DNA of 52,751 nucleotides, taken from the NCBI GenBank assembly GCA_021733645.1, contig JAHREJ010000031.1, positions 1 through 52,751 on the forward strand, in the 5' to 3' direction. This DNA comes from Bacillus subtilis subsp. subtilis. Its GTDB lineage: Bacteria; Pseudomonadota; Gammaproteobacteria; Xanthomonadales; Xanthomonadaceae. Below the pieces are notes generated by a model. It made no database searches. It saw only the letters and a program-made list of their open reading frames with translations, and was not told the origin of the DNA. This document shows, piece after piece, positions 1 through 11,785 of this stretch. A program made the translations under genes and the position numbers. Each line of letters opens with the position of its first letter. Position 1 is the stretch's first letter.

Positions 1-627
1 GAGCGGGGGACGGCCCACCCCGACGATCAGGCGTGTAGCGCCACCGGGTAGAGCCGAGCCATGCTCGGCTGAAGCGCCAGGTATCTCCACGAAGAGCAGC
101 CGAGCATGGCTCGGCTCTACGTGTCCGTCGCGCGTGGCGCGAGCGGGGGACGGCCCACCCCGACGATCAGGCGTGTAGCGCCACCGGGTAGAGCCGAGCC
201 ATGCTCGGCTGAAGCGCCAGGTATCCCCACGAAGAGCAGCCGAGCATGGCTCGGCTCTACGTGTCCGTCGCGCGTGGCGCGAGCGGGGGAAGGCCCACCC
301 CGACGATCAGGCGCGCAGCGCCCCGGGTAGAGCCGAGCCATGCTCGGCTGACGGGCCAGGTATCCCCACGAAGAGCAGCCGAGCATGGCTCGGCTCTACG
401 TGTCCGTCGCGCGTGGCGCGAGCGGGGGACGGCCCATCCCGGCGATCAGGCGCGCAGCGCCCCGGGTAGAGCCGAGCCATGCTCGGCTGACGGGCCAGGT
501 ATCTCTACGAAGAGCAGCCGAGCATGGCTCGGCTCTACGTGTCTGTCGCGCGCGGCGCGAGCGGGGGACGGCCCATCCCGACGATCAGGCGCGCAGCGCC
601 CCGGGTAGAGCCGAGCCATGCTCGGCT
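1..627. repeat. Tandem array of SMAG (GTAG-type REP) hairpin pairs, 139-140 bp period
   Basis: Five forward copies of a 23-base palindromic element (GTAGAGCCGAGC then CATGCTCGGCT) start at 48, 188, 327, 466 and 605. Four reverse copies lie at 98-120, 238-260, 377-399 and 516-538. Each repeat unit is therefore an inverted pair of hairpins (a REPIN-like doublet) plus a linker of about 65 bases, and the whole unit is duplicated head to tail with spacings of 140, 139, 139 and 139. Linkers differ by a few substitutions and a one-base indel. The window opens inside a unit, so the array probably continues upstream. The short reading frames across it are products of the repeat and are not genes. These elements are known in Stenotrophomonas maltophilia as SMAG repeats. 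Confidence 0.93.
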
Positions 628-637
628 GCTCCCCGAT

Positions 638-1093
638 TCAGCCGTCGAACGGCCACCGACACCATGCGTGCGGATACTCGCCCAATCGCCTGCTGAGCCC
701 GGCCCGCACCGGGTTGGCGGCGATATACGTTGCCTGCCTGCGCAATGACTCATCGCAACGTACGGCATGGTCGAAGTAACCGGCTTGCCATAGCGGCGTG
801 CGCTTGGATCGTTGCGCGTTCAGCAGGCGACTGCTGCGTGATTTGAACAGCTGCACGCAGGACGACAATGTTCCGGTGCGCAAGTGGAACATCCAATGCA
901 CGTGGTCGGGCATCACTACCCACGCCAACGAACAGGTGCGCTGGGTACGCTCGACAAAGTGCAAGGTCTCCACGATCACGGCGGCCTCGTTGGCGTGCTC
1001 GAAAACGCGCAACCTGCTGTGCGTCACCGTGGTCACCACGTAGATATTGGCGATCTCGGAATGACGGCCAATCTGTAGGCGAGGGCTGGCCAT
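638..1093 (-). CDS. REP-associated tyrosine transposase (RAYT), Y1 (IS200/TnpA_REP) family
   Basis: A 151-residue protein related to the IS200/IS605 Y1 transposases that act on REP elements. The metal-binding His-hydrophobic-His motif is seen as MPDHVHW (H64, H66). The C-terminal helix YIAANPVRAG carries the catalytic tyrosine (Y123), preceded by the family's WQAGYFDHAVR segment. The start was placed at the ATG at 1093, because the open frame upstream runs through a SMAG repeat. The gene is bracketed by SMAG hairpins (605-627 and 1184-1206), the usual arrangement in which a domesticated single-copy RAYT sits between copies of its own substrate. It probably nicks and joins single-stranded REP DNA. 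All key residues are present, so it looks intact. Confidence 0.9.
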   Translation of the reverse strand: MASPRLQIGRHSEIANIYVVTTVTHSRLRVFEHANEAAVIVETLHFVERTQRTCSLAWVVMPDHVHWMFHLRTGTLSSCVQLFKSRSSRLLNAQRSKRTPLWQAGYFDHAVRCDESLRRQATYIAANPVRAGLSRRLGEYPHAWCRWPFDG

Positions 1094-1183
1094 CGGTGTA
1101 GTTTGCCGACGGCACGCGCTGTTCCCTGTCGCCGGATTCCGCGAGCTGCCGTCGGGAACTGACGCAACACGCCTTGGGTGTTC

Positions 1184-1206
1184 AGCCGAGCATGGCTCGG
1201 CTCTGC
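1184..1206 (-). repeat. Single SMAG hairpin flanking the RAYT gene
   Basis: A reverse-oriented SMAG palindrome whose stem matches the array on the other side of the RAYT gene. Read on the minus strand, its head is GCAG instead of GTAG, a one-base change in the tetranucleotide that RAYTs typically recognise. With the array at 1-627 it brackets the transposase gene. Confidence 0.85.
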
Positions 1207-1261
1207 CATCGACACGCCCCATTCAAGGGTAGCGCCAACCCATGCGCGGCGCTTTCACCCA

Positions 1262-2374
1262 TCAGCGCGACGCACCCGCCACCGCCGCGAACGCCTCGCC
1301 GAACCGCGCCATCTCCGCCGCAGTCCCCACCGTTACCCGCACCCGCTGTGGCCAGATCGGCCAGCTGCGGCCGATCACCACGCCGCGTTCGGCCATCGCG
1401 GCGATGAACGCGCTGCCGTCGCGCTGCACATCCACCACGAAACAGTTGGCTTCCGATGGCACGCAGGTAAAGCCGCGTGCGCCCAGCCAATCCACCGTCG
1501 CCTGGCGCACCTGCGCGTTCTCGGCCTTGCGCCGGGCCACCAGCCCCGGGTCGCGCAGGCTGGCCAGGCCGGCGGCCACGGCGGTGACCGGCAGCGGGTT
1601 GTCGCCCAGGCTGGCCAGCTCGCGCAGCCGGTCCGGGTGCGCGGCCGCCACGCCCAGGCGCAGCCCGGCCATGCCGTACAGCTTGGAGAAGGTGCGCAGC
1701 ACGATCACATCATCGCGCTGCATCACCTGGCCGATCACCGAGCGCTGCGCGCTGTATTGCAGGTAGGCCTCGTCCACCAGCACCCGGGTCTGGCGGGGCT
1801 TGTTGGCCAGCAGCCAGGCGATGTCGGCCGCCGGGGTGATCGAGCCGGTGGGATTGTTGGGGTTGCACAGGTACAGCAGCCCCGCGTTGATCTGCGCCGC
1901 GGCGCTGACCATCGCCCGCACATCGTGCGCGCCGTCCTCGCGCAGCGGCACTTTGGTCACCGCGGCGCCGCGCGCGGCGGCCAGGTCGCCCAGCGCCTCG
2001 AAGGTGGGGTCGGCCACCACCAGCCCGGCGCTGGCCGAGGTCCACAGCAGCGCCGCGCGGTTGAGCGGCTCGCTCGACCCCGGATACAGGCGCACCCGAT
2101 CCTTGTCGATGCCTTCCTGCGCAGCGAACAGGTCGCGCAGTTCACCGGCCCGTGTGAACAGGTAGCGGCCACTGTCGGCCACGATCGCGCGCGCGGCGGC
2201 CTGCGCGGCTGGCGCGGGGCCGTAGGGGCATTCATTGAAGTTCAGCAACACCGGGCCGGTGCTCGGCACGGGGCGGGCGCCTGCCGGCGCCACCGGCACG
2301 CCGAGGCTGGACAGGGCCAGGCCGGCACCGGCCAGTTGCAGGAACGAACGGCGCGAAGCGGTCGCAGGCGTCAT
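1262..2374 (-). CDS. Tat-exported PLP-dependent aminotransferase, HisC-like (class I/II)
   Basis: A 370-residue fold-type I aminotransferase resembling histidinol-phosphate aminotransferase. The N terminus has a twin-arginine signal (SRRSFLQLAGAG, residues 7-18) and an Ala/Pro-rich cleavage region near residue 33. Core motifs follow: NPNNPTG (171-177), DEAY (201-204) and SKLYGMAGLRLG with the PLP lysine K231. The start ATG at 2374 puts the Arg pair near the N terminus; longer open frame upstream overlaps ligA and was rejected. It is divergent from ligA. The Tat signal suggests that the enzyme folds with PLP in the cytoplasm and acts in the periplasm, so a biosynthetic HisC role is unlikely. 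The substrate cannot be read from the sequence. Confidence 0.85.
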   Translation of the reverse strand: MTPATASRRSFLQLAGAGLALSSLGVPVAPAGARPVPSTGPVLLNFNECPYGPAPAAQAAARAIVADSGRYLFTRAGELRDLFAAQEGIDKDRVRLYPGSSEPLNRAALLWTSASAGLVVADPTFEALGDLAAARGAAVTKVPLREDGAHDVRAMVSAAAQINAGLLYLCNPNNPTGSITPAADIAWLLANKPRQTRVLVDEAYLQYSAQRSVIGQVMQRDDVIVLRTFSKLYGMAGLRLGVAAAHPDRLRELASLGDNPLPVTAVAAGLASLRDPGLVARRKAENAQVRQATVDWLGARGFTCVPSEANCFVVDVQRDGSAFIAAMAERGVVIGRSWPIWPQRVRVTVGTAAEMARFGEAFAAVAGASR

Positions 2375-2491
2375 GGGGCACCGATGGCAGAGGACTCCGC
2401 GCACGCTATCGCCGTGAACAGGTTTGAACAAGCCACCCTTCCGGCCTTGCGCGTTGCAATCAGGCTGGCTGCGCCGGGCGGCAGGCCATAA

Positions 2492-4984
<2,493 letters not shown>

Positions 4985-4993
4985 GGAGCCCCC

Positions 4994-5479
4994 ATGCACA
5001 CCGCCCCCCTCGATTTCCGCCTGGCCACCGTGGCCGACACCGAACTGCTGATCGGGCTCATGCGCGACTTCTACGCCGAAGACAAACTGGACTTCGACGC
5101 CGCGCGCGTGCGTCGTGCCCTGGCTGCGCTGCTGGAAGATCCACGCAACGGTGAAGTGCTGCTGTGGTTGGCCGAAGACGCCAGCGTGGTCGGGTATGCC
5201 GCGCTGGCGATGGGGTTCAGCCTGGAGCAGGGCGGCCATTTCGCGCTGCTCGACGAGCTTTACCTCAGCCATGCCGCACGCGGCCGTGGCCGTGGCAGGC
5301 AGGCGCTGGCCGTGCTTGAGCAGCGCGCCAACGCACGCGGTGTGGAGCGCATGCGGCTGGAGGTGAACCATCACAATGAACTGGCCCGGCGACTGTACCT
5401 GGCCACCGGCTATGTCGATGACACCCGCGACCTGCTCACCCTGCCGTTGGCGCAACGGCTCAAGGACGCGCGCGCATGA
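4994..5479 (+). CDS. GNAT-family N-acetyltransferase
   Basis: A 161-residue GCN5-related acetyltransferase that would transfer acetyl from acetyl-CoA to an amine. The acetyl-CoA binding loop is seen as AARGRGRGRQAL (around residues 94-105), after the strand DELYLS, and the C-terminal NELARRLYLATGY is the usual motif B end. AAGGAG lies five bases before the ATG. It sits between ligA and epmA, and its TGA overlaps the epmA ATG by four bases (ATGA), so the two are probably translationally coupled. The substrate is unknown; a link to translation or protein modification through epmA is only an inference. Confidence 0.85.
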   Translation: MHTAPLDFRLATVADTELLIGLMRDFYAEDKLDFDAARVRRALAALLEDPRNGEVLLWLAEDASVVGYAALAMGFSLEQGGHFALLDELYLSHAARGRGRGRQALAVLEQRANARGVERMRLEVNHHNELARRLYLATGYVDDTRDLLTLPLAQRLKDARA

Positions 5480-6420
5480 TCGCCGCGCTGCGCCAGCGTG
5501 CCGCGCTCAATGCGCTGATCCGCGCGTTCTTCGCCGCGCGCGAGGTGCTGGAAGTGGAAACCCCGATCCTGTCGGCGGCGGGCAACACCGAGCCGAACAT
5601 CGACAGCTTCCACACCCGCTTCAGCGGCCACGTCGATGCCGGCAACCCGCAGCGCTGGTTGCGCACCTCGCCGGAGTACCCGCTGAAGCGGCTGCTCGCT
5701 GCGGGGGTGGGCGACTGTTACGAGCTGGGCCGGGTGTTCCGCAACGGCGAAGCCGGCGGCCGCCACAATCCCGAATTCACCATGCTGGAGTGGTACCGCG
5801 TGGGCTGGGACCACCACCGGCTGATCGAGGAAACCGTCGCACTGGTGCGTGCTGCGCTCGGCCTGGTGCACCGCACGGCCGGTCTGCGGGTGATCGACTA
5901 CCGCAGCCTCTACCAGCAGCGCCTGGGGGTGGACCCGTTCGAGGCGCCGCTGGCACAGTTGCAGGCGCCGCTGGCGTCCATCCGCATCGACGCCGACGGC
6001 CTCACCCGCGACGACTGGCTGGACCTGCTGATGACCCACTGCATCCAGCCGCAGTTCGATGAGGACACCCTGACCGTTGTGCACGACTGGCCCGCCAGCC
6101 AGGCCGCCCTGGCCCGGGTGCGCCCGGGGTCGCCACCGCTGGCCGAGCGCTTCGAGTTGTACCTGGGCGCGGTGGAGCTGGCCAACGGCTATCACGAGCT
6201 GAACGACGCGGCTGAACAACGCGCACGCTTTACCCGCGATCTCGCCGTGCGCGCCGCGCGCGGGGCGGTGCTGCCGCCGATGGACGCGCCCTTGCTGGAC
6301 GCGCTGCCGGCCCTGCCCGATTGCGCCGGGGTTGCCGTCGGGGTGGACCGCCTGTTGATGGCGATGATGCGCACCACCCGGATTGCAGATGTGCTGGCAA
6401 TTGATTTCGCGCACGCCTGA
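5476..6420 (+). CDS. epmA: Elongation factor P beta-lysine ligase EpmA (PoxA/GenX)
   Basis: A 314-residue class II lysyl-tRNA-synthetase paralogue without an anticodon-binding domain, which attaches (R)-beta-lysine to a lysine of elongation factor P. It shows class II motif 2 (YELGRVFRNGEAGGRHNPEF, then TMLEWYR) and motif 3 (GVAVGVDRLLMAMM) near the C terminus, plus the ATP/lysine site segment ELANGYHELND. Its length matches the EpmA family (about 320). The start overlaps the stop of the preceding GNAT gene. Neither efp nor epmB is in the window. Confidence 0.93.
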   Translation: MIAALRQRAALNALIRAFFAAREVLEVETPILSAAGNTEPNIDSFHTRFSGHVDAGNPQRWLRTSPEYPLKRLLAAGVGDCYELGRVFRNGEAGGRHNPEFTMLEWYRVGWDHHRLIEETVALVRAALGLVHRTAGLRVIDYRSLYQQRLGVDPFEAPLAQLQAPLASIRIDADGLTRDDWLDLLMTHCIQPQFDEDTLTVVHDWPASQAALARVRPGSPPLAERFELYLGAVELANGYHELNDAAEQRARFTRDLAVRAARGAVLPPMDAPLLDALPALPDCAGVAVGVDRLLMAMMRTTRIADVLAIDFAHA

Positions 6421-6540
6421 AGCCACAACCGGTGTGATTGTCGCGTGCATGTCTTGCGCGACCTGCACGATGATGCTCTGATCACAGCGCATGCCCGAAG
6501 GTAGGCGCGTGATCGTTCAGTTGCGGCGGGGAATGGGTTG

Positions 6541-7290
6541 ATGAAGCTGTGGGATGTTGCCGAACTGCCAGCATGGAGCGCGCCGCGCTGGACGTGGACG
6601 TGGTGGACGCTGGTGCTGTGGAGCAGCGTGCTGCCGGCCACCGCGATGGCCGGCCAGGCCGGGTACGAAGCGCAGGTGGTGCGCTGCCAATCGCGCGACA
6701 TGGAATGGGTGCACTGCGACATGCCGGTGGCCAACGGCGTGGATCTGATCCGCCAGTTGTCCGACAACAGCTGCATCCGCGGTACCGAATGGGGAACCGA
6801 TCGTTCCGGGGTCTGGGTAACGCTGGGCTGCCGTGCCGAGTTCCGCAGCCGTCCGGCACCGGGGGCGTCGGAGGGCGGCGCCCGCCAGGTGCGCCGGGTG
6901 CTGCGCTGTGAATCCAATGGGCGGCCGCAAAGCTGCCCGGTGGCATTGCAGGGCGCGCCGGTGCGCCTGCTGCGCCAGCTCTCGGCAATGCCGTGCCGCG
7001 AAGGCCATAGTTGGGGCGCGCGCCGCAACGAAGTGTGGGTCACCCGCGGTTGCCAGGGCGACTTCGAAGTGGGCGCGGCCGATGGCTCGGGTTTCCTGGA
7101 TGCGCCCCGCACCCTGGTGTGCGAATCCAAATCGCGCCAGCGCCGCTTCTGCGGCGCGACCATCGGCAAGGGCGCACGCCTGTCCAAGCAGTTGTCGGGC
7201 AGCCCCTGCGAGGAAGGCCGCAGCTGGGGCTGGGACGCGCGCGGGGTATGGGTGGACAACGGCTGCCGGGCCGAATTCCAGGTCAACTGA
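6541..7290 (+). CDS. Exported protein with three DUF3011 repeats
   Basis: A 249-residue protein with a Trp-rich hydrophobic N terminus (about 18-37) that probably acts as a signal peptide ending at TAMAGQA. It then has three repeats of about 60 residues (43-101, 117-176 and 190-247). Each contains four cysteines (C49/59/78/97, C123/132/152/171, C194/204/223/242), the phrase RQLS or KQLS, an S/EWG tryptophan and a final VWV-x-x-G-C. This is the DUF3011 pattern, probably a disulfide-bonded envelope domain. The function is unknown. The ATG at 6541 follows GCGGGGAATGG; a TTG codon immediately upstream is a less likely start. Confidence 0.85.
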   Translation: MKLWDVAELPAWSAPRWTWTWWTLVLWSSVLPATAMAGQAGYEAQVVRCQSRDMEWVHCDMPVANGVDLIRQLSDNSCIRGTEWGTDRSGVWVTLGCRAEFRSRPAPGASEGGARQVRRVLRCESNGRPQSCPVALQGAPVRLLRQLSAMPCREGHSWGARRNEVWVTRGCQGDFEVGAADGSGFLDAPRTLVCESKSRQRRFCGATIGKGARLSKQLSGSPCEEGRSWGWDARGVWVDNGCRAEFQVN

Positions 7291-7400
7291 ACCGGGCACG
7301 CGGATGCTTGGCGGGCATGCCCCCGGCGGGTTGCCGTCCCGATTCGCACCGGGCTGGATGCCGGGGCAGGGCAAAGCGTTCCGTGCGATGGCCCGGCACG

Positions 7401-7428
7401 TTGATGCGGCGCGGCGCGCCGCTACAAT
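7401..7428 (+). promoter_or_regulatory. Candidate sigma-70 promoter of mtnA
   Basis: TTGATG (7401-7406) and TACAAT (7423-7428) are separated by 16 bases. The expected transcription start falls on or next to the mtnA ATG at 7435, which would make the mRNA leaderless. Only GAGGCG with very short spacing precedes the ATG. Predicted by eye only. Confidence 0.45.
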
Positions 7429-7434
7429 GAGGCG

Positions 7435-8496
7435 ATGAATGCACCCATCGACATCGACTACGCCCGTTACGACCATATCCGCCCGATCCTCTGGACCGGC
7501 GATGCCCTGCAACTGCTCGACCAGCGCAAGCTGCCGTTCGTGGTGGAGCATGTGGAATGCCGCGACAGCGATGCGGTCGCCGAGGCCATCCACGCGCTGA
7601 CCGTGCGTGGCGCGCCGGCGATCGGCATTGCCGCTGCCTGGGGCGTGGTGCTGGCGGCCGCTACGGTGCAGGCCGACGATGGCGCCGCTGCGCTGGCCAA
7701 GCTGGAGCCTGCCCTGCAACGCCTCAACGCCGCCCGCCCGACCGCGGTCAACCTGGCCTGGGCGCTGGCGCGCATGCGCCGCGCGCTGGTGGCGGCCGGC
7801 GCGGACTGGCAGCAGGTGCTGGCCGCCGAAGCCCAGGCCATCGCCGATGAGGACCTGGCCGCCAACCGCCACATGGGCGCGCTGGGGGCTGGGCTGATCG
7901 AGCAGGGCAGTGGCGTGCTCACCCATTGCAACACCGGTTCGCTGGCCACCGCCGGGTTTGGTACCGCGCTGGGCGTGATCCGCGCCGGCATGGCCCAGCA
8001 CCGCATCGCCAAGGTGTTTGCCGGCGAAACCCGGCCGTGGCTGCAGGGCGCGCGCCTGACCGTGTGGGAGCTGCAGCAGGATGGCATCGACGCCACCCTG
8101 ATCGCCGATTCGGCCGCCTCGCACCTGATGAAGACCGGCGCGGTGCAATGGGTGATCGTGGGTGCCGACCGCATCTGTGCCAATGGCGATACCGCCAACA
8201 AGATCGGCACCTATCAGTTGGCCATCGCGGCCCGTCACCACGGGGTGAAGTTCATGGTGGTGGCGCCGTCGTCCACGGTGGACATGGACACCGCCGACGG
8301 TGAGCAGATCGAGATCGAACAGCGCGATCCGGGCGAGTTGTACGGGGTAGGGGGCGTGCGTACCGTGGCCGAGGGCATCGCGGCCTGGAACCCGGTGTTC
8401 GACGTCACCCCGGGCAGCCTGATCGACGCCATCGTGACCGAGCGTGGGGTGATCCTGAGCCCGAACACGACCAACATGCTCGCCGCGTTCGGCTGA
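7435..8496 (+). CDS. mtnA: Methylthioribose-1-phosphate isomerase MtnA
   Basis: A 353-residue aldose-ketose isomerase of the eIF2B-like family that converts 5-methylthioribose-1-phosphate to 5-methylthioribulose-1-phosphate in the methionine salvage pathway. The substrate-binding [14 protein letters not shown] (58-70), the catalytic cysteine in [11 protein letters not shown] (C165) and the catalytic aspartate in VGADRI (D245) are all visible. The length matches the family. It lies upstream of gyrA on the same strand, with a hairpin and a 342-base gap between them, so the two genes are probably transcribed separately. No other mtn gene is in the window. Confidence 0.95.
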   Translation: MNAPIDIDYARYDHIRPILWTGDALQLLDQRKLPFVVEHVECRDSDAVAEAIHALTVRGAPAIGIAAAWGVVLAAATVQADDGAAALAKLEPALQRLNAARPTAVNLAWALARMRRALVAAGADWQQVLAAEAQAIADEDLAANRHMGALGAGLIEQGSGVLTHCNTGSLATAGFGTALGVIRAGMAQHRIAKVFAGETRPWLQGARLTVWELQQDGIDATLIADSAASHLMKTGAVQWVIVGADRICANGDTANKIGTYQLAIAARHHGVKFMVVAPSSTVDMDTADGEQIEIEQRDPGELYGVGGVRTVAEGIAAWNPVFDVTPGSLIDAIVTERGVILSPNTTNMLAAFG

Positions 8497-8514
8497 TCGC
8501 CCACGCCTTTGATA

Positions 8515-8539
8515 CGCCCCCTTCAACAGGAAGGGGGCG
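8515..8539 (+). terminator. Hairpin after mtnA, possible terminator
   Basis: A ten-base-pair stem (CGCCCCCTTC with GAAGGGGGCG) and a five-base loop lie 18 bases after the mtnA stop. There is no T tract after it, so intrinsic termination would be weak. Confidence 0.5.
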
Positions 8540-8560
8540 CGGCGCCAGACGCCGTTCCGG

Positions 8561-8643
8561 CAGCGCCGGCCGCTGGCCGGGTCCACGCGCCGCCGGGCCG
8601 CGCCCGATGGGGTGGATCGGGAGCCGGCCAGCGGCCGGCACTG
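8561..8643. repeat. Inverted pair of GCCGGCCGCTGGCC palindromes in the mtnA-gyrA gap
   Basis: Two related palindromic elements face each other: 8562-8581 contains GCCGGCCGCTGGCCGG, and 8623-8639 is GCCGGCCAGCGGCCGGC. They form a REP-like doublet of about 83 bases. With the upstream hairpin and a candidate promoter at 8746-8754, this accounts for most of the 342-base gene-free stretch 8497-8838. No further gene is seen there. Confidence 0.7.
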
Positions 8644-8745
8644 GCGACACTCCGCTGCGGGGGCTGCCACGCCCGCAATGCCCCCGTAAGTTCCTGATTC
8701 TTGCCGGTAAAACGCCCGTAAAAGCAGGCGGGAGACCGCCCGTTG

Positions 8746-8754
8746 TGATAGAAT
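8746..8754 (+). promoter_or_regulatory. Candidate extended -10 promoter of gyrA
   Basis: TGATAGAAT (TG-N-TAGAAT) at 8746-8754 resembles an extended -10 element about 85 bases before the gyrA ATG. No good -35 is visible, and the assignment is by eye. Confidence 0.35.
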
Positions 8755-8838
8755 CCAACGGTTAATCGAGATTCCGGCGCGGCCGCCCCGAAAGGGCTGG
8801 CGCGACGGACTGGACCGCTCCCAGACAACGGAACCCGA

Positions 8839-11562
<2,724 letters not shown>

Positions 11563-11585
11563 TCGCGCTGACAGGCAGTACCACG

Positions 11586-11617
11586 ACGACGCCGGCCTTG
11601 TGCCGGCGTCGTTGTTT
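11586..11617 (+). terminator. Rho-independent terminator of gyrA
   Basis: An eleven-base-pair perfect stem (ACGACGCCGGC with GCCGGCGTCGT), a five-base loop CTTGT and a following TGTTT tract, 23 bases after the gyrA stop. Confidence 0.85.
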
Positions 11618-11785
11618 CTGCGCCGGTGGGCGCGCGCCTTGCCCATCGTGGCGGGCCGCTGAAAGAACGCATGCACTTCACGGCGACGGTGGGATAACGG
11701 CTCCCGAACCAGCGGACATCTGCGTCCGTGATGGCAGTCCACCTGTGGCCGAGCCCTGCTCGCGCCACGCTGCATGGAGACTCCA

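Noticed and set aside
1..700. CRISPR-like regular repetition at the window start and at 46798-47432
   Set aside because: Repeats are long (139-176 bp), contain SMAG hairpin pairs, and the linkers are repeated with the hairpins and are not unique spacers. No cas genes are present.
1262..2374. Biosynthetic histidinol-phosphate aminotransferase (hisC)
   Set aside because: The twin-arginine export signal and absence of other his genes argue against a role in cytoplasmic histidine synthesis.
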